From Clostridia bacterium (GTDB lineage: Bacteria > Bacillota > Clostridia > Oscillospirales > CAG-272), in NCBI GenBank assembly GCA_017466445.1, contig JAFTUC010000005.1, forward strand, positions 62,001 through 126,000: DNA of 64,000 bases, given 5' to 3'. This document shows, one piece after another, positions 52,523-62,788 of the stretch. The notes under the pieces were generated by a model. That model was not told where the DNA came from. It was given only the letters and a program-made list of their open reading frames with translations, and did no database searches. The position numbers and the translations under genes are program-made. Each line of letters starts with the position of its first letter. The first letter of the stretch is position 1.

Positions 52523-53110
52523 TCAAAGTCCGAGTATCTCATTTACTCTGTCTATTATTTTATTTGCGAGCGCTACGTATCCCTCGTGTTTAAAATGCAC
52601 GCCGTCCGTTAGAAGCCCGATATTTTCGAGTGCGACCGAATAGAGATCTATCACCTCAAGACCCTCCGTTTTTGCTATCTCCAACGCCTTTTCGTTTCTT
52701 ACGAGGATCTCGTCCGCAACACATTTCTCGGATGACACTGCCGTAGTAAGAGCGATAACCACGGGAACACCGGGATAATCGGAACTAAGCTTTCTTATAA
52801 GCTCCAAATAGAGCTCACTGTATTTTTTGCTATCAAGATGAAATCCATGAAGACCGTTATTTATAACGATCACGTCTATACCCGTATTCTGATCAAGAAA
52901 AAGTCTGAGCGAAGTGTAAAGATACGGATTATCAAGCGCCTTCGACGTTGCAAAATTGCTGAAAAGAAATTTTCGGTCGGGCATCGAATTTGCAACCTCG
53001 TAGGTAGCGCAGGATATGGAATCGCCTATATATGCTACCCTTATGCTATCCTTATCGTGCGTATCTTCATACCACACTCGATCCCATTCGTATTTTTCAA
53101 GCGATGACAT
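52523..53110 (-). CDS. SGNH/GDSL hydrolase, small
   Basis: The protein (about 195 residues from ATG 53110) has the SGNH blocks: YIGDSIS (nucleophile Ser), VINNGLHGFH (Asn block) and DGVHFKHEGY (Asp-His). Such enzymes remove acetyl or acyl groups from sugars. I favour ATG 53110, which has CAGGAAG 9 nt upstream; GTG 53158 or ATG 53146 would extend it. It is the third gene of the fucose operon. Confidence 0.85.
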   Translation of the reverse strand: MSSLEKYEWDRVWYEDTHDKDSIRVAYIGDSISCATYEVANSMPDRKFLFSNFATSKALDNPYLYTSLRLFLDQNTGIDVIVINNGLHGFHLDSKKYSELYLELIRKLSSDYPGVPVVIALTTAVSSEKCVADEILVRNEKALEIAKTEGLEVIDLYSVALENIGLLTDGVHFKHEGYVALANKIIDRVNEILGL

Positions 53111-53161
53111 ACTTTTTTCTTCCTGAAATGTAAACTTTCCACTCATTTTCCTTTTCACCTC

Positions 53162-54151
53162 TCATTTTCCGCTTCCAAACATTTTCGATATAAGCTCTTT
53201 GAGCTCTTCCCTTTTTGCACCGTCATTTTCGACAAGGGATCTATATCTTCGTGCAAGATCGGAAAACCAATCAGGTTCTCCGGGGTGTTCTTCATCAGGA
53301 TATCTTTCTGCGTACGCAAGTCTGCCTTCAAGCGTCTGATCGGGCGAGGATCTCGCGATGAGCCATTCTGTAGTCCAGCGATCCTCGATCTCTCTGACCA
53401 GCGTAAGGTATCTGTTTCCTTCATCGCTGAGTTTAAGATCTGCACTTCCATTTTCGACAAGAGTTGCCGTAGGAGCAAGCTCGGTGAATCCTTGCGCTGC
53501 AAGGAAGAGTCTCGCCATAACGACATGTCCGAGATCTGTCGGATGCACTCTGTCGCCTCCGACAAGCTTTGCAGACGATCCCATCGTGTAAAGCTCGTGA
53601 AGGATATTTACAAACTCGCCGCCGAAGTCGTAAAATTCACCGCCTGTTTTTTCGGCAAGATCTTTCATCATATCGGCGCATTTACGAAGCGCTCCAAAAG
53701 TTCCGACATAACTAAATTCTTCGCAATCCTGCTCCTCGTCATACGGCGTAGGCGCAAGATAGATAATTCTTTGCACGCCGGAAGAGCGTATCTTATCGGT
53801 AAGCTCGGGAAGCTTTTCGCTATATATCTTAAGGGCAGTCTCAGCAAGACGTTTATTCTCGTCAGTCATATCGGGTCTGTAATTATCGCGCCACACATCG
53901 TTCATACCGAGCATAATGACTGCAACATTGGGATTCCATACAGCAGTCTGCTCGTCGAAGTAATCAAGAGCACTGGTGCAGCTTCCTCCCGAGACTCCGC
54001 ACGGCACTATAGATACGTTTATATCGGTGTAGCGGGCATAATATTCGTTTATATGGGCGACCCAAAGGCTGTTTGCCGTGATACTGTCCCCTATGAAACA
54101 AACACGATCGCCGCTTTTAAACGGCGCTATAATATGTTTTTCGATCTTCAT
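53162..54151 (-). CDS. SGNH/GDSL hydrolase, large
   Basis: The 329-residue protein has all four SGNH blocks: FIGDSITAN, CGVSGGSCTS, MLGMNDVWRDN and DRVHPTDLGH. It resembles carbohydrate esterases and rhamnogalacturonan acetylesterase-type enzymes and lacks a signal peptide. The C-terminal 80 residues are helical. It follows fucI by 84 bp. Two SGNH esterases beside fucI suggest that the imported fucose is O-acetylated (inference). Confidence 0.88.
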   Translation of the reverse strand: MKIEKHIIAPFKSGDRVCFIGDSITANSLWVAHINEYYARYTDINVSIVPCGVSGGSCTSALDYFDEQTAVWNPNVAVIMLGMNDVWRDNYRPDMTDENKRLAETALKIYSEKLPELTDKIRSSGVQRIIYLAPTPYDEEQDCEEFSYVGTFGALRKCADMMKDLAEKTGGEFYDFGGEFVNILHELYTMGSSAKLVGGDRVHPTDLGHVVMARLFLAAQGFTELAPTATLVENGSADLKLSDEGNRYLTLVREIEDRWTTEWLIARSSPDQTLEGRLAYAERYPDEEHPGEPDWFSDLARRYRSLVENDGAKREELKELISKMFGSGK

Positions 54152-54235
54152 GTTTTTCCCTCTTAAATGTACAAAATTAATATTTTAGCACGGACGGAGA
54201 TAACTGTCCGTGCTAAATATTTTCAGATGATCGTA

Positions 54236-56032
54236 TTATTTCTTAAACAGAGGACCGTAGGTAGCGCAAGCACGGTAGTCCTGTCCTTCCTTATCCATGC
54301 CGAAAGCGTTCCATGCAGAAGGACGGAATATCTTTTCTTCGGGAACGTTGTGCATAGAAACGGGAATACGGAGCATCGAGCAGAGCGTGATAAGATCTGC
54401 GCCGATATGGCCGTAAGAGATCGCACCGTGGTTTGCTCCCCAATTATTCATTACATCATAGGCGGTCTTGAACGCACCCTCACCCGTACATCTAGGTGCG
54501 AACCAAGTGCATGGCCACGTATAGTCGGTTCTCTTCCAAAGAGCATCGGAAACATCTGCGGGAAGCTCGACTGTCCAACCTTCAGCAATTTGAAGAACAG
54601 GTCCGAGACCTTTTACAAGATTGAGTCTTATCATAGTTGCGGGCATCTCAGCCTTAGTCTCAAAGCGAGATGAATATCCGCCTCCGCGGAAATATCCGAG
54701 ATCGGCATAGTTCCACGTTGTATTTTCCATTATAGCCTTTTGATCCGCCTCAGTAACCTCATACCAAGGTTTCATTACAGACTCTCCGTTCTCATTCTTA
54801 GCGGCTCCGTTTGCGTCAAGACAGCATGCGCCCGAGTTGATAAGGTGGATGATACCGTCAGCATTTTTTGCCTTACCGTCAATATCGTAACCGGTAACTC
54901 TCTTTATAGAGTCACCGCTCCAGTAGGTACGGACGTCAGCAAACATCTGCGCACGGTTGGTAAGTAGCTTCATAAAGAGCATTCCGAGTCCGTTGAGAAC
55001 GTCATTCTCGGTAGCGAGGATATAGGGTTCTCTTGCGCCGTTCCAGTCAAAGGATGTATTGAGAAGCGCCTCGGGAAAATCGCAGTTAGGATAGAAGTCT
55101 GTCCACTGACGCTGTCCCTGGAAGCCTGCGGCGATAGCATTATGTCCGACCATCTCTTCCTCGCATCCCTTGGGCAGGTTGGGATTGCCGTTCATAAGAT
55201 CCTTAATAATGACCATCATCTTTACGACGAACTCCCAATCGGCGTCCTTCTGTTCTCTTGATTTCTGAAGATCCTCGGGGTTCTTATCGAAGCCCTCAAT
55301 ACAGTATTCTTTCGCCCACTTGAGTGCCTTTTGATATTCCTCTTCGTCATAGACACCTTCGGTCATTCGACGGATGATCTCGACCTCATCGACAGACTCT
55401 ACACGCATTCCAAGGTAATCCTCAATGAACGAAGGATCGATGATAGATCCGCCGATACCCATACAGATAGATCCTATCTGAAGGTAAGACTTACCTCTCA
55501 TAGTAGCCGCCGCAACTGCCGCTCTTCCGAAGCGAAGGAGCTTTTCTTTAACGTCATCGGGTATCTCGGTATCACTGCTATCCTTTACGTCATGACCGTA
55601 GATACCGAATGCAGGCAGTCCCTTCTGAGTATGTGTAGCAAGAACGGATGCAAGATATACAGCTCCGGGGCGCTCTGTTCCGTTAAATCCCCATACAGCC
55701 TTGATAGTATCCTTCTCCATATCCATAGTCTCAGCGCCGTAGCACCAGCAGGGCGTAACTGTAAGAGTAATGCTTACGCCTTCCTTACGGAACTTGTCCG
55801 CACAAGCCGCAGCTTCACCGACTCTTCCGATAGTGGTGTCAGCGATAACGACCTTTACTTTTTCTCCGTTCGAATAACGAAGGTTATCCTCGAAAAGCTT
55901 CGCAGCACTCCTTGCCATATTCATGGTCTGTTCTTCAAGAGACTCTCTTACTCCGAGAACGCCTCTTCTTCCGTCGATAGTAGGACGGATTCCTATTACA
56001 GGATAATCTCCTATAAGTCTTGATTTTGCCAT
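54236..56032 (-). CDS. fucI: L-fucose isomerase
   Basis: FucI converts L-fucose to L-fuculose, the first step of fucose use, and needs Mn2+. The 598-residue protein is full length, with [20 protein letters not shown] at the N-terminus and the metal-site segments [14 protein letters not shown] and [10 protein letters not shown], plus a C-terminal MHN His. GGAGGA precedes the ATG. It heads a minus-strand operon with two esterases, a serine hydrolase and fucA. The kinase FucK is not in the window. The divergent AraC protein is its likely regulator. Confidence 0.96.
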   Translation of the reverse strand: MAKSRLIGDYPVIGIRPTIDGRRGVLGVRESLEEQTMNMARSAAKLFEDNLRYSNGEKVKVVIADTTIGRVGEAAACADKFRKEGVSITLTVTPCWCYGAETMDMEKDTIKAVWGFNGTERPGAVYLASVLATHTQKGLPAFGIYGHDVKDSSDTEIPDDVKEKLLRFGRAAVAAATMRGKSYLQIGSICMGIGGSIIDPSFIEDYLGMRVESVDEVEIIRRMTEGVYDEEEYQKALKWAKEYCIEGFDKNPEDLQKSREQKDADWEFVVKMMVIIKDLMNGNPNLPKGCEEEMVGHNAIAAGFQGQRQWTDFYPNCDFPEALLNTSFDWNGAREPYILATENDVLNGLGMLFMKLLTNRAQMFADVRTYWSGDSIKRVTGYDIDGKAKNADGIIHLINSGACCLDANGAAKNENGESVMKPWYEVTEADQKAIMENTTWNYADLGYFRGGGYSSRFETKAEMPATMIRLNLVKGLGPVLQIAEGWTVELPADVSDALWKRTDYTWPCTWFAPRCTGEGAFKTAYDVMNNWGANHGAISYGHIGADLITLCSMLRIPVSMHNVPEEKIFRPSAWNAFGMDKEGQDYRACATYGPLFKK

Positions 56033-56067
56033 TTTTTCCTCCTGATAATTTTATTTTATACAATTAG

Positions 56068-56105
56068 ATACTTGAATTATAGTACAAAACATGATAAAAT
56101 ACTTG
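56068..56105. promoter_or_regulatory. Candidate AraC binding sites between fucI and its regulator
   Basis: ATACTTG occurs twice in direct orientation, at 56068-56074 and 56099-56105, spaced 31 bp (about three helical turns). The TATAAT of the fucI promoter (minus, 56081-56076) lies between them, and no good -35 box is visible, as expected for an activator-dependent promoter. Confidence 0.45.
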
Positions 56106-56153
56106 CAGTATCTTCACATAAACTATAACGATATTCACATTGGGAGCCATTTT

Positions 56154-57017
56154 ATGAAATATATTGAGTACAACGAGCAAAAAAGCAGGGGAACCGAGGA
56201 TTTTCCGGTAGAATATTATTACGTCGACAGCGAGCATATTCAGTACGTAATGCCCCTGCACTGGCATTCCGAGCTTGAGTTCGTGCTTGTCCGATCGGGA
56301 AGTCTCGAACTCTATCTCGACAACGTAAGGTACGATCTTAAAAAGGGCGATTCCGCCGTTATAGAATGCGGAATGCTCCACAGAGCAGATCCGCATGACG
56401 CCACATACGAATGCATCGTGCTTGACATGAACATGTTGAGAGGCAAGAAGCACTTTATGCACGACAATTATCTTGTTCCGATCATAAATCAGTCGATCTC
56501 GATATCTCCGATATTTGAGTCAAAAGACATTGAAACGTCATCGGCAATACACGATCTGTTTGACTCAATGCGAATGAAAAATCCTTATTTTCAGCTCGAC
56601 GTTTACGGGACGCTTTTCCGAATATTCGGATCGCTCTATCGCAACGGAAAGATATCGAAAAAGGTAAATAGCACGACAGGCGTAAAACAGGGCAAGGCTA
56701 TATATGAGCTGGCCGAATGGATAGATATTCACTGTGCTGAGCACATAACTCTCGCGGATCTTTCGCAACTATGTGGGTTCAGCGAAAAATATCTATGTAA
56801 GATATTCAAGAGTTACACCTCAAAAACTCCGGTTGAATACGTAAATTACCTTCGCATAAACAAGATATGCTATGCCTTTGACCACTCTAACATTACTATA
56901 ACCGAGGCCGCCTTTACTCACGGTTTCAACAATCTAAGCTATTTCTCAAAGATATTCCGAAAATACAAAGGCGTCACTCCGAGTCAATACACAGCAAAGC
57001 GCCGAGCTTCCCGTTAA
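56154..57017 (+). CDS. AraC-family transcriptional regulator of the fucose operon
   Basis: The 287-residue protein has a cupin sensing domain (MPLHWHSELEFVLVRSGSLE, about residues 30-50) and the AraC double helix-turn-helix at the C-terminus (CGFSEKYLCKIFKSYTSKTP and NLSYFSKIFRKYKGVTPSQY). I start at ATG 56154 with GGGAG 8 nt upstream; the in-frame extension has no ribosome site. It diverges from fucI, so it most likely activates the fuc operon in the presence of fucose (inference). Confidence 0.92.
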   Translation: MKYIEYNEQKSRGTEDFPVEYYYVDSEHIQYVMPLHWHSELEFVLVRSGSLELYLDNVRYDLKKGDSAVIECGMLHRADPHDATYECIVLDMNMLRGKKHFMHDNYLVPIINQSISISPIFESKDIETSSAIHDLFDSMRMKNPYFQLDVYGTLFRIFGSLYRNGKISKKVNSTTGVKQGKAIYELAEWIDIHCAEHITLADLSQLCGFSEKYLCKIFKSYTSKTPVEYVNYLRINKICYAFDHSNITITEAAFTHGFNNLSYFSKIFRKYKGVTPSQYTAKRRASR

Positions 57018-57022
57018 AAAAC

Positions 57023-57052
57023 AAAAAACGGTACGAAAGTACCGTTTTTATT
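57023..57052. terminator. Bidirectional terminator
   Basis: AAAAACGGTAC and GTACCGTTTTT form an 11-bp stem with loop GAAA, between the convergent AraC gene and ftsZ. Confidence 0.9.
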
Positions 57053-57060
57053 TTATTATC

Positions 57061-58149
57061 TTATTTCTTCTTGGTGAAAAGATCTACGAGAACTCCGAAA
57101 TCCTCTTCGCCGCCTTCAGCTGCGTTTTCTTCGGTCTCTTCCTCTGTATCCTCTGCTACCTTCTTATCGCCATTGAATCCCGCTGCGATAACGGTAATAC
57201 GCATTTCGTCGTTGAGGCTCTCATCAATGGTAGCACCCCAGATGATGGTTGCATCCGGATGAGCTTCCTGAGTGATCATATTGGTAGCGATATCCATCTC
57301 GTCAAGTCCGATATCGGGCGATGCGGTAATATTGACAAGGATTCCGTGTGCGCCCGAGATAGAGGTTTCGAGAAGCGGACTGGAGATAGCAAGCTTTGCC
57401 GCTTCCTCTGCCTTATCCTTACCGCTCGATGCGCCGACACCCATATGTGCGAAGCCTGCGTCCTTCATAACGGTGGTAACGTCTGCGAAGTCAAGGTTGA
57501 TAACACCGAACTCGGTGATAAGATCGGAAATGCTCTGTACGCCGTGTCTGAGAACGTTGTCTGCCTCTGCGAATGCGTTGAGGAAGGTAATCTTGTTCTG
57601 AGAAAGCTGCTTGAGTCTCTCGTTGGGGATAACGAGAAGCGAGTCAACGTTTTCGCTGAGCTTCAGGATTCCCGCCTCTGCGTGAGTCATTCTTCTCTTC
57701 TGCTCGAATGCGAAGGGCTTAGTTACTACCGCAACTGTAAGTATTCCCATTTCACGCGCAAGTCTTGCGATAACGGGAGCAGCACCTGTTCCTGTTCCTC
57801 CGCCCATACCTGCGGTTATAAATACCATATCAGCACCCTTGAGGCATGCTGCGATATCCTCGGTATTCTCTTCTGCCGCCTTGGAGCCGACCTCAGGATT
57901 TCCGCCTGCGCCCTGTCCCTTGGTAAGCTTCTCGCCGATAGCCACCTTCTTGGGAGCCTTCGACTTTTGAAGTGCGACCTTATCGGAATTGATAGCAATA
58001 AACTCAACGTTCTTAACGCCGGCCTCTATCATTCTGTTTACAGCGTTATTTCCGCCGCCGCCTACGCCGATTACCTTGATCTTGATGGAGAAATCGATCT
58101 CCTGCTCTTCTTCGTTGCTTACAACGTTTTCCAATACCTGATTTGCCAT
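57061..58149 (-). CDS. ftsZ: Cell division GTPase FtsZ
   Basis: FtsZ polymerises into the Z ring. The 362-residue protein has the [11 protein letters not shown] start, the tubulin signature [10 protein letters not shown], and the T7 loop NLDFADV. The linker (about residues 320-350) is short and acidic. The C-terminal peptide is [13 protein letters not shown], which lacks the usual DIPxFLRRR core that binds FtsA and SepF, although a hydrophobic-basic pattern remains. GGAGG precedes the ATG. It has its own promoter in the 184-bp gap after ftsQ. Confidence 0.97.
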   Translation of the reverse strand: MANQVLENVVSNEEEQEIDFSIKIKVIGVGGGGNNAVNRMIEAGVKNVEFIAINSDKVALQKSKAPKKVAIGEKLTKGQGAGGNPEVGSKAAEENTEDIAACLKGADMVFITAGMGGGTGTGAAPVIARLAREMGILTVAVVTKPFAFEQKRRMTHAEAGILKLSENVDSLLVIPNERLKQLSQNKITFLNAFAEADNVLRHGVQSISDLITEFGVINLDFADVTTVMKDAGFAHMGVGASSGKDKAEEAAKLAISSPLLETSISGAHGILVNITASPDIGLDEMDIATNMITQEAHPDATIIWGATIDESLNDEMRITVIAAGFNGDKKVAEDTEEETEENAAEGGEEDFGVLVDLFTKKK

Positions 58150-58256
58150 TTCCGTATGTTCCTCCCGAACTTTTATTTATGTACTGTTTTTTTACAACAA
58201 TTCCTTGTTTTTGCCCGATCCGACCGATTCTTGGACAAAATTATATTACTTCTTAT

Positions 58257-58285
58257 ATAATAAAGTTATTTGCTCGATATTTCAA
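58257..58285 (-). promoter_or_regulatory. SigA-type promoter of ftsZ
   Basis: On the minus strand, TTGAAA (58285-58280) and TATTAT (58262-58257) are 17 nt apart, about 110 nt upstream of ftsZ. It lets ftsZ be expressed independently of the dcw operon. Confidence 0.6.
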
Positions 58286-58333
58286 TGCTTTCGACAAATT
58301 GTTAACATTTTTTTTACATTTAAACTGCCGTTT

Positions 58334-59167
58334 TCAGCTATCCTTGAGTGAAACGTGAGCCTTTCCGGGATCATAAATATATATGCTTCCCTTTGCCTTT
58401 TCCGAGTGCCCGTCAATAACCGATTTTGCGCTTGCGAGCTTTTTGGCGAGATCCATATGCTTACCGAAATATATTTCTATCCTGCCGTCGTACACCAGCG
58501 ACACATCGTATATATCGGAAACATCGAGGCTCGTAAGCTTTTCGTATATCCAGGTATTACAAACAAGCGACAGGATCTTTTCGTGTCTTCTGAAGGCTTC
58601 CGGATCAAAGAAGACGAGCTCCTTTGTGAGGGATATCTGCTTTATATTTTTTCCGTCGATCTCCATCGGAACGATTTTTCCGTAGCGATCGCGTATCTTC
58701 TCCTCGTTATCCATCTCGGCAAGCACCTTGAGTCCTGCGGACACGACGTAGAATTTATCGTCGTACTTGAAATAAAAGCTTTCCTGCTCGTCGGTCAGAT
58801 TTATTATGACCGTACCCGGAAGCTGCTTTTCTATCGTCACGTTATCGACGAAAGGAAATTCCTTCTTTATATTCTCGCGGATCTCCTTTTCGCTGACAAA
58901 GAATATCAGGTCTCCCTTATCATAGCCGCACTTTTCCACGATCTCGTTTCTCGTGTACACCTCACTGCCGTTGACGATGAAGGTATCGACCGAGAAGAAG
59001 AGCTTTCCTATAAGAAACAGAACGAGCAGAAGTATCAAAAAGACTACAACAAAATAAGCGATCCTGCTTATAATACGCATACGGTTTCGGCTGCTCTTGG
59101 CGCTGAATATCTTCGCCCTATCCTTACGCGAGCGTTCTACCGTACGTTTTTCCTCATTATGATCCAT
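58334..59167 (-). CDS. ftsQ: Cell division protein FtsQ/DivIB
   Basis: The 277-residue bitopic protein has a basic cytoplasmic tail (residues 1-33), one transmembrane helix (about 34-58), a POTRA domain (FIVNGSEVYTRNEIVEKCGY) and the FtsQ beta domain (LPGTVIINLTDEQESFYFKY). It links FtsW and the divisome to septal wall synthesis. Its start is 15 bp after the murG stop, in the dcw order. Confidence 0.9.
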   Translation of the reverse strand: MDHNEEKRTVERSRKDRAKIFSAKSSRNRMRIISRIAYFVVVFLILLLVLFLIGKLFFSVDTFIVNGSEVYTRNEIVEKCGYDKGDLIFFVSEKEIRENIKKEFPFVDNVTIEKQLPGTVIINLTDEQESFYFKYDDKFYVVSAGLKVLAEMDNEEKIRDRYGKIVPMEIDGKNIKQISLTKELVFFDPEAFRRHEKILSLVCNTWIYEKLTSLDVSDIYDVSLVYDGRIEIYFGKHMDLAKKLASAKSVIDGHSEKAKGSIYIYDPGKAHVSLKDS

Positions 59168-59182
59168 AATCAGCGAGTTCCT

Positions 59183-60301
59183 TTATTTTTTCTTGGCAAG
59201 TTCTTTTATTTTTTCGTATATGATCCTGTCCCCGTCATCTACCGAAAACGCTTTTACGTTTTTGCTCATTTCCGAAAGTCTTTTGGGATCGGAAATAAGC
59301 GACGAAACCTCTTTCTCAAGTATCCCGCTCGTCATTTCCGAGTCTTTTATAACTATCGCCGCATTTGCGTCAGCAAGAAGCTTTGCGTTCTTATACTGCT
59401 GATCGTTTGTAACGTTAGGCGAAGGAATAAGTACGGACGGCTTTCCGATCGCCGCAAGCTCCGCAAGAGTGGAAGCTCCGCTTCTGCATATTACGACGTC
59501 TGCGGCAAGCATTTGTGCGGGCATATCGTAGATATATTCAACAAGCTTACAGTTTGGATATTTATCCAGTCCCTTTTCGCTGAATTTTTTGAATACTCCC
59601 TCATTATTCTTGGATCCCGCGGAATGGATATGGCATATCTCGGGATGCTTTGAGACGTAGGACTCCATAAAATCTATGACCGCATCGTTTATGCTCTTAG
59701 CGCCTAGACTTCCGCCGAAGGAAAGTATCGCGTATTTATATTTCCCCTCGATCCCGAGCGATCTTCTCGCTTCTTCGCGGCTCATCGTTCTGAAAAGACT
59801 GTTTATCGGCATTCCGGTATGGATTATCTCCGCCTTTTCGGACTCGAGAAAGCTTCCCGTCTCCTTGAAATTGACAAAAACGGCATCCGCTTCGTTACGG
59901 AGCATTTTTACGGCAAAGCCCGGAACGGCATTTGCCTCATGAAGCACGCATGGGATACCGAGCCTTGATGCCGCCTTGATAACCGGCCAGCTTACGTATC
60001 CGCCCGTACCTATGACTATATCGGGCTTTATTTTTGAAAGCAGAGCTCTGCTTTTTATATACGAGGTCCCCGCGCATACTGCGGCAGCTATATTTTTCGG
60101 GCTGAGGCTTCTCTTAAGTCCCATTACAAGAATTCTGTTCAGCTTATATCCGTTTTTTGGCACAAGCTTATATTCTATTCCCTTTTTGGTGCCTATAAAT
60201 TCGATCTCGCTTTCAGGATCGTACTTTTTTATTATTCCGGCTATACTGAGCGCGGGGTTAACGTGTCCCGCGGTACCGCCACCCGTCATTACGACCTTCA
60301 T
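59183..60301 (-). CDS. murG: UDP-GlcNAc transferase MurG (lipid II synthesis)
   Basis: MurG adds N-acetylglucosamine to lipid I on the inner membrane face. The 372-residue GT28 protein has the GGGTAGHVNPAL loop, HEANAVPG, the LSFGGSLGAKSIN segment and CRSGASTLAELAAIGKPSVLIP. Length is normal. The ftsW stop directly abuts its ATG, with AGGAG inside the ftsW end, so the two genes are translationally coupled. Confidence 0.96.
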   Translation of the reverse strand: MKVVMTGGGTAGHVNPALSIAGIIKKYDPESEIEFIGTKKGIEYKLVPKNGYKLNRILVMGLKRSLSPKNIAAAVCAGTSYIKSRALLSKIKPDIVIGTGGYVSWPVIKAASRLGIPCVLHEANAVPGFAVKMLRNEADAVFVNFKETGSFLESEKAEIIHTGMPINSLFRTMSREEARRSLGIEGKYKYAILSFGGSLGAKSINDAVIDFMESYVSKHPEICHIHSAGSKNNEGVFKKFSEKGLDKYPNCKLVEYIYDMPAQMLAADVVICRSGASTLAELAAIGKPSVLIPSPNVTNDQQYKNAKLLADANAAIVIKDSEMTSGILEKEVSSLISDPKRLSEMSKNVKAFSVDDGDRIIYEKIKELAKKK

Positions 60302-61669
60302 TCAGTTCTCCTTTCGCCAAAAAAACCAACGTCTGCGCTTTTTAGGCGTCTTTTCATATACCGGTGTATACTTAGAGATCGCCAAAAGCAGACCCATCTC
60401 AAAAAATAGTATAACGAGCGAAGATCCTCCCGCGCTGAAGAAAGGAAGAGATATTCCCGTATTCGGAAGAACTCCCGTAACTACGCCGATATTAAGAAGC
60501 GCCTGAAGTCCGACATGCGCCGATATTCCGACCGCCGTTACCGAGCAAAATACGTCGGGAGTATTTTTCGCTATATAAAATCCTCTGACAACGAAAGCCA
60601 CGTAAAGAGCGATAACCACCGCCGCTCCGATAAATCCGAGCTCCTCGCAGATTATTGTAAATATGAAGTCGTTCTGCGGCATGGAGACGAACAGATGCTT
60701 CTGAAGGCTCTGTCCGAAGCCTCTTCCGAAAAATCCGCCCGAGCCTATCGCTATCTGTCCCTGCAGAGTTTGCCAAAGCTCATCTCTCGCATCGTAATTT
60801 TCGGGATTCAGCCAGCTATCTACTCTGACAAACATATAGTCGGGAACGAGTTTTTTTACCTGCTCGGGATAGTTATCTACCATCACTATAACAAACACGA
60901 CCGCCGCTACGATAGTCGCAAACAAAGCGATCGACCATATTTTCGGCGAGCCGTTTGCCCAAATAAGAGAAAATCCTATAAGGAAAAGTATTATAGTACC
61001 CGAAAGGTGATTTTCAAGGAGCACGAGCACGCAGGCAACCCCAGTCAGAATGAGCGGGAACAGCGTTCCGTAGAGAGACGCTCGCCAGAATTTTTTCTTT
61101 GAATTTATAGTGACCTTGTATTTATCAGCTATAAGCGCTATCATAAGTATAAGCGCGATCTTCATTACCTCGGAGGGCTGCACCGATATCGGACCGAAAT
61201 ATATCCATCTTTTCGCATCACCCTCGCTTACTCCCACCACAAGAACGAGAATGAGCATAAGCAGCGTGGCGGCAAAAAGCAGCGGAGTAAACACCTTTAT
61301 TATCTTGTATCCGAACATGGATATGAATATCATCAATCCCATACCGATAGCAAGAAAGATCGCCTGTCTTATCGCAAAATGCGCGCTGTTTCCGATATAA
61401 GTAAGCGCATGAACGTAGCTCGACGAATATACCATAATAAGTCCGAACAGTGACAGAAGCACTATTATTATAAACATCGGACGGTCAAAGCCGTGAACGT
61501 ATGTATATACGCTCGCAGAATCCGAGCTCTGCGAGTCATCGGCCTTCGATTTTTTATTTTCGTACGCCGCAACAGCGGTTTGCTTGTTATTTTCCGCAGC
61601 TATCTCGGGAGAAAGCTCCTTTTTTTTATTTTTCTTGATTTTTGAAAAGAATTTTGAGATCTTTTTCAT
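60302..61669 (-). CDS. ftsW: SEDS-family glycosyltransferase FtsW/SpoVE
   Basis: This lipid II polymerase has 455 residues with about ten transmembrane helices: GLIMVYSSSYVHAL, FGPISVQPSEVMKI and the C-terminal TGISLPFFSAGGSSLVILF. An unusual N-terminal cytoplasmic tail of about 70 residues is Lys-, Glu- and Ser-rich (KKISKFFSKIKKNKKKEL). In spore formers the gene in this position can be SpoVE; the sequence does not tell FtsW from SpoVE. Confidence 0.93.
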   Translation of the reverse strand: MKKISKFFSKIKKNKKKELSPEIAAENNKQTAVAAYENKKSKADDSQSSDSASVYTYVHGFDRPMFIIIVLLSLFGLIMVYSSSYVHALTYIGNSAHFAIRQAIFLAIGMGLMIFISMFGYKIIKVFTPLLFAATLLMLILVLVVGVSEGDAKRWIYFGPISVQPSEVMKIALILMIALIADKYKVTINSKKKFWRASLYGTLFPLILTGVACVLVLLENHLSGTIILFLIGFSLIWANGSPKIWSIALFATIVAAVVFVIVMVDNYPEQVKKLVPDYMFVRVDSWLNPENYDARDELWQTLQGQIAIGSGGFFGRGFGQSLQKHLFVSMPQNDFIFTIICEELGFIGAAVVIALYVAFVVRGFYIAKNTPDVFCSVTAVGISAHVGLQALLNIGVVTGVLPNTGISLPFFSAGGSSLVILFFEMGLLLAISKYTPVYEKTPKKRRRWFFWRKEN

Positions 61670-61736
61670 AGAAGCTCCTCCTTTACGTTGAATTTACAGA
61701 AATCAGTCGGTTTTATAAGAATATACCGTCAAAATC

Positions 61737-62726
61737 TCAGGCGGCGAGACCGAACCAGGAAATGGCGCAGAACACAAGAGTTATTATACTGAAAACGAAA
61801 ACGACCTTGATCTCGCTCCATCCGCATTTTTCGAAATGATGGTGTATCGGTGCCATTTTGAAAAGTCTCTTTCCGTGGGTGATCTTGAAGTATCCCACCT
61901 GAAGAATGACAGAAAAGCTCTCTATTATGTATATGATACCAACGGTGAAAAGTATCGCCGGATTATCGAGAAGATATGCCATTGCAACTACCGCGCCGCC
62001 GAGGTAGAGAGAGCCGGTATCTCCCATAAAGACCCTTGCCGGATAAAAATTATAAACAAGGAATCCGAGGACAGCGCCTATGACGAGTCCCGACATAAGC
62101 GAGAGCTCGAAAACACCACAGACAAACGCCGCAAGAGCGAAAAATCCGCCTACCACGAAGGTAACGCTCGAAGCAAGTCCGTCAAGTCCGTCGGTAAGGT
62201 TTACGCTATTCACTATTCCGGTTATAAGAACGAGAGAAAAAACGTAGTAAAACCATCCAAGCTCAAGGGTCTTGCCTACGAATGGAATATAAAGCGCGGT
62301 CGAGACCGAGCCGTTTATTGCCATAAAGAAAAGAAAGAGTGCCGCGCTTACGAGCTGAAGCAGATATTTCTGCGGTGCGGTAAGTCCTTGGTTTTGTTTT
62401 TTGAATATTTTTGCTCTGTCGTCTATTATACCTATGACCGCATTTGATATCGCAAAGGCAAAGCAGATAATGAGCTTTGCAAAATCAATATCTTTTTTCG
62501 CCACCGCAAGAACAACGGTCAGAATGGTAAAGACTATAATATTTGCCGCTATAAAGGCAATACCGCCCATAGTGGGTGTTCCCTCTTTGTTTTTGTGCCA
62601 TCTCGGTCCGATATCGAGTATCTTCTGTCCGACCTTGAGGCTCTTAAGCTTGGGAATGAGCACTCTTGAAAAGAGGACGGTAAGCGCAAACGATGCAACG
62701 AGTGATATCAAAAAACAAACAAGCAT
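61737..62726 (-). CDS. mraY: Phospho-N-acetylmuramoyl-pentapeptide-transferase MraY
   Basis: MraY makes lipid I from UDP-MurNAc-pentapeptide and undecaprenyl phosphate. The 329-residue protein has about ten helices, with KEGTPTMGG, the catalytic NLTDGLDGLA, YNFYPARVFMGDTGSL and APIHHHFEKCGWSE. I start at ATG 62726, which has AGGAGG 8 nt upstream. It lies between murF and ftsW; murD, which usually follows, is absent here. Confidence 0.96.
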   Translation of the reverse strand: MLVCFLISLVASFALTVLFSRVLIPKLKSLKVGQKILDIGPRWHKNKEGTPTMGGIAFIAANIIVFTILTVVLAVAKKDIDFAKLIICFAFAISNAVIGIIDDRAKIFKKQNQGLTAPQKYLLQLVSAALFLFFMAINGSVSTALYIPFVGKTLELGWFYYVFSLVLITGIVNSVNLTDGLDGLASSVTFVVGGFFALAAFVCGVFELSLMSGLVIGAVLGFLVYNFYPARVFMGDTGSLYLGGAVVAMAYLLDNPAILFTVGIIYIIESFSVILQVGYFKITHGKRLFKMAPIHHHFEKCGWSEIKVVFVFSIITLVFCAISWFGLAA

Positions 62727-62788
62727 TTCAGTTTCCTCCTGCCTCGGCATGCCTGCCGAAAGGCTTTCTATATCCTTAAAAACTCAGA

